Source of the DNA: an uncultured Pseudoalteromonas sp.
GTDB taxonomy: Bacteria; Pseudomonadota; Gammaproteobacteria; Enterobacterales; Alteromonadaceae
NCBI GenBank assembly: GCA_947493455.1
Contig: CANLRB010000001.1
Span: 682,001-746,000, forward strand
DNA: 64,000 nt
Reading direction: 5' to 3'
How positions within the stretch are numbered: the stretch's first letter is position 1; each line of letters starts with the position of its first letter. Positions 44,614 through 53,650 of this stretch are shown here, one piece after another. The position numbers and the translations under genes are program-made. The notes below the pieces were generated by a model, which saw nothing but the letters and a program-made list of their open reading frames with translations, ran no database searches and was not told the DNA's origin.

Positions 44614-44748
44614 CAACGATACGTTCCAAAAATAACTAAACTAGTTTAAGTTGTAGTTGATGAGATAAAAGGCGCAAGTAATTATCTTAATTTGATTAAA
44701 TAATTAGTGATAAATTGACGTACCTTGAAAGATTGAGAAGGCGCTCAA

Positions 44749-45546
44749 TTGGACTATAGTTTAGTGATGATGAAGATTTTAGTTAGTTGTCTATTAGCCA
44801 TGTCTGTTTACCTGCCCCTTTACGCAAAAGAGGCGGAGAATGGTATTACGATTTTTACGGAGCAAATGGCGCCGTATAACTATTTAAACTCGCAAAAGCA
44901 AGTCATCGGCATTAATGTTGATATCACTAAAGAGTTATTTAAGCGCGCGAATATAGCCTATTCAATCGAGCTAGCGCCATGGAAACGTTCATATAAAAAT
45001 GCACTAAACACCAAGAACTCTGCAATTATTTCTACAGCATATACTGAAAAAAGAGCAAACTTATTTAAATGGGTCGGCCCAATCTCATCGAGTAAAGGAT
45101 ATTTATATAAGCTTGCTTCGCGTCGCGACATTCAACTTACTCAACTCAAAGACAGCGCAAATTATACCGTAGCTGTTATTCGGGGCGGGGTTTACCATCG
45201 AACATTTTTGGAACTTGGCTTATTAGAGAATAAAAATCTATTATTATTTTCAAATTCCAATGAGTATATAGCCCCTTTTTTACAAGGAAAAATCGATCTC
45301 ATTTTAGGTTCAGATATTGTTATGCCACACTTACTAAATACGCATAATGCGCAACATAACGAGGTCGTTGAAGCAATCAAAATGCCAGACTTCAAGGGAA
45401 ATTACATTGCGATGCACCCGAGTTTTGCTGACGACGAAATAGCGCGGCTAAATACCTTGTTAGTACAAATGAAACGCGATGGCAGTTTTGACAAAATAGT
45501 CACATATTACAAAAAGAAACCGCGCCAACGTTCGTTTTTTAATTAG
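44749..45546 (+). CDS. Orphan periplasmic substrate-binding protein (SBP_bac_3 type)
   Basis: The 265-residue exported protein has I-T-I-F-T-E-Q-M-A-P-Y-N-Y, I-G-I-N-V-D-I-T-K-E-L-F, A-P-W-K-R-S and K-I-D-L-I-L-G-S-D, the family-3 pattern. A TTG at 44749 has GAAGG seven bases upstream and gives a longer signal peptide; an ATG pair six to seven codons later has none, so I use the TTG. No ABC transporter genes are nearby. It belongs to the same loose group as the proteins encoded at 20239 and 58433. Ligand is unknown. Its 3' end overlaps the convergent Cys-rich gene by four bases. Confidence 0.8.
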   Translation: MDYSLVMMKILVSCLLAMSVYLPLYAKEAENGITIFTEQMAPYNYLNSQKQVIGINVDITKELFKRANIAYSIELAPWKRSYKNALNTKNSAIISTAYTEKRANLFKWVGPISSSKGYLYKLASRRDIQLTQLKDSANYTVAVIRGGVYHRTFLELGLLENKNLLLFSNSNEYIAPFLQGKIDLILGSDIVMPHLLNTHNAQHNEVVEAIKMPDFKGNYIAMHPSFADDEIARLNTLLVQMKRDGSFDKIVTYYKKKPRQRSFFN

Positions 45547-45809
45547 GCAAATTTATTAGTATATTTGGCACAAGTTTCACCTGTTTTTCCGTAAACACGA
45601 TGGCAATGTAACGCATCAAGCTCATCCTCCTGATTTGGCCTTACTTCACGCTCATTCAAGTGCCCTCCGCATTCGCTGCACAAAGTAATCATGGCGCATT
45701 CTACGGTGTGAAAGCATTCACCACATTCCATAATAGTTGTTGCTAATTGGTCTTGTTCACTGGCGTGTGTGCGGGCACTAAACTCATGCTCTAATGATTG
45801 ATCAAGCAT
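45543..45809 (-). CDS. Small Cys-rich (zinc-ribbon-like) protein
   Basis: The 88-residue protein has C-G-E-C, a second C, then C-S-E-C and further Cys/His residues (L-H-C-H, E-T-C), a likely zinc site. AGGAGG five bases before the ATG is a strong ribosome site. I do not recognise the family. It overlaps the end of the SBP gene on the opposite strand by four bases. No function is assigned. Confidence 0.65.
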   Translation of the reverse strand: MLDQSLEHEFSARTHASEQDQLATTIMECGECFHTVECAMITLCSECGGHLNEREVRPNQEDELDALHCHRVYGKTGETCAKYTNKFA

Positions 45810-46120
45810 ACATCCTCCTGCTCAAATTTAAGCCAACTATATCAAGCTCGGTGTTCGGTTCAAGGGTTATTTAACTTGTCGTGTTAAATTACAACTTTCT
45901 AATGAGAAATAGCATCGTGATAACGAACTGAACCAAATAATATGTAGTCACTGCAATTAGCTAATGACGATAACTGCAAACCAACGATTCAAATACAGCA
46001 CACTCTAAATTCGTTATAAAATATCGAAAAAATTGATTTTTGAAAAATAAAATATTGCAAATTAAATAGTAAAAAATATATTATGCCATTCACTGTTATT
46101 CTAATCGTAATAAATGGTAT
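45810..46120. other. Intergenic region upstream of proA
   Basis: This 311-bp AT-rich stretch holds a candidate promoter for proA (46055-46082) and no supported gene. No proB is present here. Confidence 0.45.
46055..46082 (+). promoter_or_regulatory. Candidate proA promoter
   Basis: TTGCAA (46055-46060) and TATATT (46077-46082) are separated by 16 bases, 39 bases before the proA ATG. Confidence 0.4.
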
Positions 46121-47368
46121 ATGAGTTATATTTCAGAACTAGCATTCGCAGCAAAAGCCGCTGCAAAACAATTAGCCCGACTCAGCACCTCGCAAAAAAA
46201 TGAGGTACTCTTAGCGATGGCCGATCATATAAATTCAGAGCGCGCTAACATTATCGAAAGCAATACAAAAGACGTTAACAATGCAAAAATCGCGGGGCTA
46301 GACGATGCGATGATTGACAGACTCATACTGACACAAGAACGCATTGATGACTTGATCCACGGCATCAAAGAAATTGTCGAATTAGATGATCCTGTAGGCA
46401 AAATTACGCAGAGCCAAATTAGGCCAAATGGTATGCGAGTTGAAAAAATGCGAATTCCACTTGGTGTCATCGGCATGATCTATGAATCACGCCCAAATGT
46501 TACTGCAGATGCAGGAGCTTTGTGTTTTAAATCCGGTAACGCGATTATTTTACGTGGCGGTAAAGAAGCGTTGCAATCGTCTCTTGCAATTGCCCAAGCC
46601 ATGCAAAAGGCACTCACACAGCACAATTTACCCAGTGAATTAATTTCAGTTGTTGCAAATGCTGACCGCCAACATATCAATGAACTGTTGCAGCAAACCG
46701 AATCGATCGATTTAATTATCCCTCGCGGTGGTGAAAGCTTAATTAGATTTGTGACAGATAACAGTAAAATTCCAGTCATTCAACACTTTAAAGGCGTTTG
46801 TCACCTTTATGTAGAACGACACGCGGATTTTAATAAAGCTCTGAAATTATTAGAAAATGGAAAAACTCAGCGTACAGGCGTATGCAATGCCTTGGAGTGT
46901 TTGTTAGTCGATAAGTCCATTGCAGATGACTTTTTACCCCAAGTAAATGCGCTTTTGTCAAAACACCAAGTAAAAATTCACGCATGCAAATCCGCCCTGC
47001 CACTGTTAGACAATGCAATTGCGATCGATGAAAACAATTTTGGACAAGAATATTTAGCGTTAGAAATCGCGGTACGTGTCGTTGATGGAATTGAAAGCGC
47101 ATTAACTCATATTGATCAATTTGGCAGTCATCATACCGAGGTTATTTGCACCGAGGACGATGACATCGCAGCATTATTTCAAAGAACGGTTGATGCGTCG
47201 GTGGTGATGCACAATACATCGTCACGATTTTCAGACGGCTCACAACTTGGACTGGGCGCGGAAATTGGGATTGCAACCACCAAACTACATGCCTACGGCC
47301 CGATGGGCCTGGAAAGCCTGACCTGTGAAAAATTTATTGTTAGCGGAGACGGTCAAGTACGCGAATAA
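46121..47368 (+). CDS. proA: Glutamate-5-semialdehyde dehydrogenase
   Basis: The 415-residue enzyme reduces glutamyl-5-phosphate to the semialdehyde in proline synthesis. Y-E-S-R-P-N-V-T-A-D-A, C-F-K-S-G-N-A-I-I-L-R-G-G-K-E-A and Cys255 in T-G-V-C-N-A-L-E identify it; the length matches E. coli ProA. In many gammaproteobacteria proA follows proB, but here the upstream gene is a convergent-side Cys-rich ORF and a 311-bp gap, so proA is a single unit with its own promoter. A proB elsewhere in the genome is expected. Confidence 0.95.
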   Translation: MSYISELAFAAKAAAKQLARLSTSQKNEVLLAMADHINSERANIIESNTKDVNNAKIAGLDDAMIDRLILTQERIDDLIHGIKEIVELDDPVGKITQSQIRPNGMRVEKMRIPLGVIGMIYESRPNVTADAGALCFKSGNAIILRGGKEALQSSLAIAQAMQKALTQHNLPSELISVVANADRQHINELLQQTESIDLIIPRGGESLIRFVTDNSKIPVIQHFKGVCHLYVERHADFNKALKLLENGKTQRTGVCNALECLLVDKSIADDFLPQVNALLSKHQVKIHACKSALPLLDNAIAIDENNFGQEYLALEIAVRVVDGIESALTHIDQFGSHHTEVICTEDDDIAALFQRTVDASVVMHNTSSRFSDGSQLGLGAEIGIATTKLHAYGPMGLESLTCEKFIVSGDGQVRE

Positions 47369-47380
47369 TAAAATTTAACT

Positions 47381-47402
47381 GCGCTTTAAATTGTTAAAGC
47401 GC
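47381..47402 (+). terminator. Hairpin after proA
   Basis: GCGCTTTAA and TTAAAGCGC form a 9-bp stem with a four-base loop, 13 bases after the proA stop; ATTTGG follows, so the T-tract is short. Confidence 0.65.
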
Positions 47403-47456
47403 ATTTGGCTATCTACACTTTAGTTAACGTGTGATTTGCTTGGCAATTTAATAATT

Positions 47457-49271
47457 ATGAAGTTGAAACAATCTCTTAATATAGCGCATGTGCTTAACTC
47501 GCTTACTCTTATTGTGTTTATTATTAGTGCTGTTGTTTTATATTTTCAAGCTCAATCGACATCTCAAATTCACGAAAACATAAGTAGCCTGCAGCAAGCT
47601 TTGCATCGTACGACCGCAATTGAACATCAGTTTTTTATTTACCGCAATCGCGATGTCATTAATAAAGCGCACAAAGCGTTTGATCACTATAGTCAAACCA
47701 AGCTAGCGCTTGCCGATAATCTCAGCGACCAACCCAGTAGTTTGGTACTACTCGAACAAATTGACACTCATGTCAAAGAGTTTGAGCTGACATTTTTTCA
47801 ACTCGTTAATTTACAAAAACAACTCGGGTTTAATGAAAATACGGGACTGAGAAAAAAGTTTCGTCAATCTGTTCATGCATTGCAAGACTTTAGCCAGCAA
47901 CTAAAAAGCAAAGAGTTTGAAATCATTATTTTAGAGTTGCGGCGCCGCGAAAAAGATTATTTGCTGCGCATTGATGAGCAGTATATAGAACTGCATCAAA
48001 AAGAGCTTCTAAGAGCGTCCACCTTTTTAAATAGCGATAATTCGAGCGATTACAAAAATGGCTTAACTTTACTGAACAATTACCAAGACGCATTCTATAC
48101 CTATATTAAGCTGCGCGACTCGCAAGGAACCAGTGAAAACACTGGGCTTAGGGGAAAAAATGTAGTAACAAAACAATTGATTGAAGACAAAATTGATTCA
48201 CTTGTTGTGCTCATTAACAATCACTTAGAGGCGTCTACACAAACGACACTACTACGCACGCTTTCACTTTGTTTTATCGCCATGCTGATCTCAATCCTTA
48301 TTTCCACTCGCGCATTGCAGCGTATTTTTTCAACGTTTATTAAACTCAGCGAGACGCTCGCTTACATCAAAGAAAAAAACGATTTTTCGAAACGAGTGAC
48401 AATTACAGGTGACGATGAATTGAGCCACTTTGCCGATCAAGTAAACGATACTATTGCGCACGTCGAAGAATTATTAACCAAATTAGAACAAGCCCAGCAA
48501 CGCTTAATTGATGATGCCAAGATGGCAAGTCTCGGCAATATGGTCAATGGTTTTGCCCATGAGCTCAATACGCCCCTTGGCGTGGCGATTACGAGTCAAT
48601 CACATTTGCGCGGTAAGTTAGGTAGCCTTAAAAAAGATTTTGAAGCCGGCACTTTGCAAAAACAATCACTCGAATCCATCATTAACGATGCTGAAACTTC
48701 GCTTGGATTAATGGAGTCAAACCTTAATCGAACTGCGGCATTAATTACTAACTTCAAACAAGTTGCTGCACATCAACAATACGATGAACGCGTCGAGTTT
48801 AATGTATATGAATTGACTTTAGGTATTATACAGAGCTATAAGCCTGAATTTAAAAAGCACCAGATTAACTGTACTCTCGATATACCTGAAAATTTACTCA
48901 TTAATAGTTTTATTGGCGCTTTCAACCAATTTATTTCAATCTTGCTCAACAACAGTATTCGACACGGTTTAACTCCGGGCAACGAGCTTAATATTGAAAT
49001 TACCATCAAAGTTGTCGCAGGCATACTGCACTTTCGCTATTGCGATGATGGAAAAGGTATTGAAGAAGAGCTGCTTGACCGCGTATTTGAACCCTTTGTA
49101 ACAAGCAAACGTAATCGCGGCGGCACCGGACTTGGTCTTAGCATTGTCTACGGTATTGTGACTCAAAAGCTAGAAGGTGAAATCGAGTTTCAAAGTGTTT
49201 TGGGTAAGGGTATAACCATGTATATTCATTTACCGCGCATGGATTATCGCACAGAGTATGAAGAAGGATAA
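47457..49271 (+). CDS. Membrane sensor histidine kinase with large periplasmic helical domain
   Basis: The 604-residue protein (ATG at 47457) has membrane helices at about 12-32 and 268-288 around a helical periplasmic domain containing L-R-R-R-E-K-D-Y-L-L-R, a hallmark of the HBM (helical bimodular) sensor type. A HAMP domain follows, then a H-box F-A-H-E-L-N-T-P with phospho-acceptor His368, and the ATPase boxes D-D-G-K-G-I and G-G-T-G-L-G-L-S-I. No response-regulator gene is adjacent, so its partner is elsewhere. HBM domains sense organic acids in known cases; the ligand here is open. A bidirectional terminator follows. Confidence 0.92.
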   Translation: MKLKQSLNIAHVLNSLTLIVFIISAVVLYFQAQSTSQIHENISSLQQALHRTTAIEHQFFIYRNRDVINKAHKAFDHYSQTKLALADNLSDQPSSLVLLEQIDTHVKEFELTFFQLVNLQKQLGFNENTGLRKKFRQSVHALQDFSQQLKSKEFEIIILELRRREKDYLLRIDEQYIELHQKELLRASTFLNSDNSSDYKNGLTLLNNYQDAFYTYIKLRDSQGTSENTGLRGKNVVTKQLIEDKIDSLVVLINNHLEASTQTTLLRTLSLCFIAMLISILISTRALQRIFSTFIKLSETLAYIKEKNDFSKRVTITGDDELSHFADQVNDTIAHVEELLTKLEQAQQRLIDDAKMASLGNMVNGFAHELNTPLGVAITSQSHLRGKLGSLKKDFEAGTLQKQSLESIINDAETSLGLMESNLNRTAALITNFKQVAAHQQYDERVEFNVYELTLGIIQSYKPEFKKHQINCTLDIPENLLINSFIGAFNQFISILLNNSIRHGLTPGNELNIEITIKVVAGILHFRYCDDGKGIEEELLDRVFEPFVTSKRNRGGTGLGLSIVYGIVTQKLEGEIEFQSVLGKGITMYIHLPRMDYRTEYEEG

Positions 49272-49294
49272 AAAAAGGGCCACTCGGCCCTTTC
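49271..49294. terminator. Bidirectional terminator between kinase and subtilase genes
   Basis: AAAGGGCC and GGCCCTTT form an 8-bp stem with a four-base loop, with an A-run on the left and T-rich sequence on the right. Confidence 0.85.
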
Positions 49295-49318
49295 GTTAAT
49301 TTCAATGGTCTTTCAGGG

Positions 49319-51613
49319 TTATTGAGGAGTAGCAGTAATGTTTAAAGTGACACCGCTCGCTGCGCTGTAGCCGTAAACATCAATGTGCCAAGTACCTGCT
49401 TGTGGTGCACTAAAGCTACATGTTTCATTATTGCCATTTTTATATGGACGGCAGTCGTAGCTCGAACGCGAAGATTGTTGGCCATAGTTAATATATAAAT
49501 CCGCGTCACCTGAACCACCTGACATCTCTATATTAAGGTCTTGATATCCTTCGGTTAAGTCAAGCGTATAACGTTGCCAACTACGGCGCGCGACCGATAT
49601 ATTCGAAATCGTATCGTTGATTGCATCAACGCCACCATTGCCTCCACCGTTAGAGTCTGTGTATGAACCCGTCAGTGACACACCTGAAAATGAGCTGTAC
49701 GCGCGAACCATCACATGATACGTGCCTGCACCTTGTGTCATCGCACATGATTCTGAGTTGCCACTACGATATGGACGACAATCATAAGTGGATGTCGTCG
49801 GTGCAGCACCATATCTGACATATAAGTCAGCGTCGCCAGTACCGCCCTGCATTGCAAATTGGACATCAGTTGCGCCATCAGGTACCACCATGGTGAAGGT
49901 TAGTTCTTCGCCAGTAGAGCCTGCCAAATTTGTTTTAGCAACACCATTTTCAAGTTCGTTACCTGTTGGTGGCGGAGGTGGTGGTGTTGTACCACCACAG
50001 CCATTAGCATCTAGGTAGTCAATTGCCGCTTTTGTTTGCACTAAGCCATAACCAAACTTAACATCACGACCCGCATCACCTAAATCTTCCGCCGACGCAT
50101 TCAACGCAGTGCGGATCTCATCTGCACTACAACTCGGATGATGGCTCCACACCAGCGCGGCCACACCCGCAACATGTGGTGACGCCATTGACGTACCACT
50201 CATATTACCGTAGTTCCCGGTGCCGATGTTAATACTGGTGCTTAATCCTAGTTGGTTTAGCATGGCAGCGCCGTCGCTATCAGACACCGTCACCGCTGGG
50301 ATTGATGTTGAGTTTGAAGTACCTAACGTACCACCAAAGCTACCAGCGACATTATTGTAAATCACGGCGCCGATACCACCGCTGTCTTGACAGTTCTTCA
50401 CTTTATCGTGGAATGAAATGTTACCACGTTGAATCAAACACACTTTGCCACTAGCGCCACCGTCGGTCGCTTCACCCGTTGCAAAATTATATAGAGAACC
50501 AGTAATAGAGCCCTGATTTTCCATGCCATTTGCAGCATAGCCACTGCCATCAACACTCAATTCAACAACGGAACCGGTACCTTCAGGGTAAGTAGAATAG
50601 ACATCGACGCCCGGGGCAGCGATTTCAACTTGCGCGTTTTTTTGCGAAAAATCAGCTAATGCTTTGGTGCTATCTAATGCAGCTACCGAAACAACAGAAT
50701 CATACGATGCCGGATAGCTTTCGATATCTGTTGTATTTGAAGGGACACCATCATTACCTGCCGCCGCAATTAACAGCATACCTGCATCGGCTGCCGCTTG
50801 AATACCGTTACGCTCAGAGTTGCTTGAACCAGTACCGCCCAAACTCATATTAACTACATCAGAACCTGCGTTTTGACATTCATTAATCGCGCTGACTAAA
50901 TCAGAACTGTAACCCCAACCGCTCGCATTAAATACTTTAATAATATGTAAGTTTGGGTTAGAGCCAATCACACCGCGCACACCTAAGCCATTATTGAGTG
51001 CTGCAATGGTGCCCGCCACGTGAGTCCCATGTGGACCGCCCTGATCGTGCCAATTCCCAGTGCCAGAGTTATTAGTACCAGTGATTGTCACACCATTTGT
51101 GCCCATATCTTCGTGTGGTAAATCTAACCCCGAATCGATCACACAGATTTTTTTGCCGCCCATTGCGGCCGATGCCACACTGTCATCAACTAAATCCGCT
51201 TGCACCATTGCAATGCCATACGGTTGCTGCTGAGCCATTAGGCGACGTGGTAAATCTTGCTCTACAAATTCAATCGCTGGGTCTAGTCGCAATGATGCAA
51301 GTTGTGCTTTTGTTAATGGTGTTATTGCACTGTGCATATGCGCTTTATAAACCGCATTTTTAATGCCTAAACCTTGCAGCTTATTTGCAGCCATATAACT
51401 GTTTAACTGTTGATGCTGGTCCATTAACGCGACAGATTGATTCTCTTTAAACTTGACAATGTAACGCACCGGTAGTGGCGAGCTCATTACGGTTTGTTCT
51501 GTTTCGTCCGATAACAGTACGCCATGACTTGACTGTGCATGAACGGCGCCAGATACAGCGAGAGAAATAGCTGTCGCTACAAATAATCGTTTTTGTTTTT
51601 GTATTGTTGTCAT
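49319..51613 (-). CDS. Secreted subtilisin-like S8 protease with PA and two PPC domains
   Basis: The 764-residue preproenzyme (ATG at 51613, AAGAGA upstream; a TTG 18 codons earlier is less likely) has a signal peptide (1-26), an I9-type propeptide (about 48-120), and triad Asp160 (V-I-D-S-G), His195 (H-G-T-H-V-A-G-T) and Ser475 (G-T-S-M-A-S-P-H). A PA insert lies at about 345-465. Two PPC domains (about 570-660 and 680-764), each with D-A-D-L-Y and C-R-P-Y, close the protein and are usually trimmed from mature enzymes. It is a typical secreted protease of marine Pseudoalteromonas and relatives, feeding on extracellular protein. No operon partners are visible. Confidence 0.95.
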   Translation of the reverse strand: MTTIQKQKRLFVATAISLAVSGAVHAQSSHGVLLSDETEQTVMSSPLPVRYIVKFKENQSVALMDQHQQLNSYMAANKLQGLGIKNAVYKAHMHSAITPLTKAQLASLRLDPAIEFVEQDLPRRLMAQQQPYGIAMVQADLVDDSVASAAMGGKKICVIDSGLDLPHEDMGTNGVTITGTNNSGTGNWHDQGGPHGTHVAGTIAALNNGLGVRGVIGSNPNLHIIKVFNASGWGYSSDLVSAINECQNAGSDVVNMSLGGTGSSNSERNGIQAAADAGMLLIAAAGNDGVPSNTTDIESYPASYDSVVSVAALDSTKALADFSQKNAQVEIAAPGVDVYSTYPEGTGSVVELSVDGSGYAANGMENQGSITGSLYNFATGEATDGGASGKVCLIQRGNISFHDKVKNCQDSGGIGAVIYNNVAGSFGGTLGTSNSTSIPAVTVSDSDGAAMLNQLGLSTSINIGTGNYGNMSGTSMASPHVAGVAALVWSHHPSCSADEIRTALNASAEDLGDAGRDVKFGYGLVQTKAAIDYLDANGCGGTTPPPPPPTGNELENGVAKTNLAGSTGEELTFTMVVPDGATDVQFAMQGGTGDADLYVRYGAAPTTSTYDCRPYRSGNSESCAMTQGAGTYHVMVRAYSSFSGVSLTGSYTDSNGGGNGGVDAINDTISNISVARRSWQRYTLDLTEGYQDLNIEMSGGSGDADLYINYGQQSSRSSYDCRPYKNGNNETCSFSAPQAGTWHIDVYGYSAASGVTLNITATPQ

Positions 51614-51926
51614 AATAGTCTCTTGAGTCTTCCTAGTGGAACAAAAAATGTAACATCTGAAACACATTTTTTACAAACTGATAACATTTTATAATGTAAA
51701 CAAACGTAAAATGCAGTAAGAATAAATGGGTCTTTTTAGTACATAAATATCCTCCCATTTAGCATGTCAGAATTACAAAAAAGCGAACTATATTTCAAAA
51801 ATTCATGGATAATTCCATTAATGGTTTTGCCTTTTCTGAGCCATTTACTAAAGTTAAATTGTGCTCCATGATAGAAATAAAATAAGTGATTACATTTGTT
51901 TATAATTAAAAATCAGGTGATAGACT
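51614..51926. other. Divergent regulatory region of subtilase and barrel/PBP/c-di-GMP operon
   Basis: This 313-bp gap has a 10-bp palindrome CCATTAATGG at 51815-51824 and an inverted repeat AAATGGG / CCCATTT (51724-51730 and 51754-51760). No coding frame is supported. I cannot place promoters with confidence. Confidence 0.45.
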
Positions 51927-53207
51927 GTGCAGGCTAAAGACACATTATTGCAGTTAAAAATAATGAAAAAACTACTCATATTGATTAGTGTGCTATTGCA
52001 AATGACACAATTTGCAATAGCAAATGAAGGTTTGCATGTCAGCGGGTTTGGCAATCTCGGCTTAGTTTATAGCGATTCAGAAAACTACCAATTTAGAACC
52101 GATATTTCTAAATACGATGATAAAATGAGCCCAACCCAGGTCAACTGGGACGCAATCTCAAATTTAGGTATTCACTTTGAGTATCGTGTTAACAATAACA
52201 TTGATGCAGTCGCACAGTTCTTTTACCGCGGCCAAGACTCATTTTCATTTGATGACTACACCAACCTTGCTTTTTTACGGTATCGTCCAACCGCTAATTG
52301 GGAAATTCGTGCTGGGCGCACTGCACTAGATATTTATTTACTTGCTGAGTATCGCGATATCTCATTTGCATACCCTTGGGCAAAAGTACCGACCGAAGTG
52401 TACGGCTTAATCCCGCATCGCAGCCTCGATGGTATAGACTTTACTTACCATGACCAAACACAACCGTTTGACTATCGAATTAAGTTTTATACTGGCCATA
52501 GTTCAAGTCAAATTGGCGGATTAGACTATAAGGAAGCGTTGACACTCGAAGAACTGTTTGGTGTTTCTCTCGAACTCAGTCAACTGAACTGGCTCGTGTC
52601 AATTAAACATACGCAAGCAAAAATAGATGACAACACACAATCGACGCAACTATTAACGGATCAATTAAATCGGATTCCCGATGCACTTTGGCAAAACCGA
52701 GAATCATTTATTAACGGGTTTGAACTGGCAGGCAAGTCGGCTCGCTATACTTCGATTGGCGCACGATATGATTTTGACCCATTATCGATTATTGGGGAGC
52801 TATCTCATTTAGATGGTGACTCAAGTATTTTTAGAAAAGTAAACAGTGCTTATATAAGTACCGTCTATAGTCTTGACAGAGACCAATTTTTTTATAGTTA
52901 TGGGTTTACAGATACGGACACATACCGTTTTGAAGACCAAACTCTACGCCTTGATTTACTGCCGCTAGAAACCGCTCAATTAATTTTTGCGATCAACGAA
53001 AGCAGTAACTATTTCTCGTCGAGTCAATCAACCCACTCCATCGGCTGGCGTCACGATCTATCTGACAATTTGGCCATGAAAGTACAACTTGATCGAACAT
53101 TTATCGATCAAGGTGGAGGTTCACTTTGGTTTTTCGATGGTTTTTTACAAACATCTCCAAAAGAAGCAGTTACTGCCGTATTTGTTAGCATGAGTTTTAC
53201 GTTCTAA
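51927..53207 (+). CDS. Outer-membrane beta-barrel protein (porin-like), first gene of c-di-GMP operon
   Basis: The 426-residue protein has a signal peptide and many alternating amphipathic strands (A-V-A-Q-F-F-Y-R-G, W-E-I-R-A-G-R-T-A-L-D) with the C-terminal barrel signature M-S-F-T-F. It resembles porin-like outer-membrane proteins but I cannot name a family. A GTG at 51927 has AGGTGA six bases upstream; an ATG 12 codons later has no site, so I use the GTG, with doubt. Its stop overlaps the next start (TAATG), so it is translationally coupled to the PBP-like gene. The operon order suggests it delivers or reports an external signal to the periplasmic and inner-membrane partners (inference). 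Confidence 0.8.
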   Translation: MQAKDTLLQLKIMKKLLILISVLLQMTQFAIANEGLHVSGFGNLGLVYSDSENYQFRTDISKYDDKMSPTQVNWDAISNLGIHFEYRVNNNIDAVAQFFYRGQDSFSFDDYTNLAFLRYRPTANWEIRAGRTALDIYLLAEYRDISFAYPWAKVPTEVYGLIPHRSLDGIDFTYHDQTQPFDYRIKFYTGHSSSQIGGLDYKEALTLEELFGVSLELSQLNWLVSIKHTQAKIDDNTQSTQLLTDQLNRIPDALWQNRESFINGFELAGKSARYTSIGARYDFDPLSIIGELSHLDGDSSIFRKVNSAYISTVYSLDRDQFFYSYGFTDTDTYRFEDQTLRLDLLPLETAQLIFAINESSNYFSSSQSTHSIGWRHDLSDNLAMKVQLDRTFIDQGGGSLWFFDGFLQTSPKEAVTAVFVSMSFTF

Positions 53208-53650
53208 TGCGCATATTAATGGTCGTCCTCACCCTAATAACTAGCACATTTTGGTGCGTTCAAACTCGCGCTAATTCGGTAGTGGTTATTGTGCACAAAG
53301 ACAATCCAAACAATCAAATTTCCAAACGCCAACTTATCGATTTATATATGGGCAAGTATGTCGCATTTCCAAATGGTGAAAAAGCCATGCCACTTGATGT
53401 TGCAGCGCCTGACGCGCTAAAAAGAGATTTTTATAAAAAGCTCGTGAGTATGCCTGTTTCCCGTGTCAATTCATATTGGTCTCGGATTAGTTTCACCGGG
53501 CGAGCATCAAAGCCACGAGAACAAGAAAATGAACGCATGCTGGTAAATTATATAGCCCAAAACCCAAACTCAATTGGTTATGTGTCACGCGCCCAGTTTA
53601 ATAAAATGAATAGCAAACAAATTAAAATTATCATGGAGTTATATGAATAA
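53207..53650 (+). CDS. Small PstS-like periplasmic binding protein (half-size)
   Basis: The 147-residue exported protein (signal peptide 1-22) covers only one lobe-sized domain of the phosphate-binding PBP-like fold: K-D-N-P-N-N-Q-I-S-K-R-Q-L-I-D-L-Y-M-G-K, F-P-N-G-E-K-A-M-P-L-D, S-Y-W-S-R-I-S-F-T-G-R and N-S-I-G-Y-V-S. Such half-size proteins occur next to sensor proteins and cannot close like a full two-lobed binding protein. It shares one base with the barrel gene and eight with the GGDEF gene, so all three are translationally coupled. A ligand-carrying or inhibitory partner of the GGDEF protein is plausible. Confidence 0.82.
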   Translation: MRILMVVLTLITSTFWCVQTRANSVVVIVHKDNPNNQISKRQLIDLYMGKYVAFPNGEKAMPLDVAAPDALKRDFYKKLVSMPVSRVNSYWSRISFTGRASKPREQENERMLVNYIAQNPNSIGYVSRAQFNKMNSKQIKIIMELYE

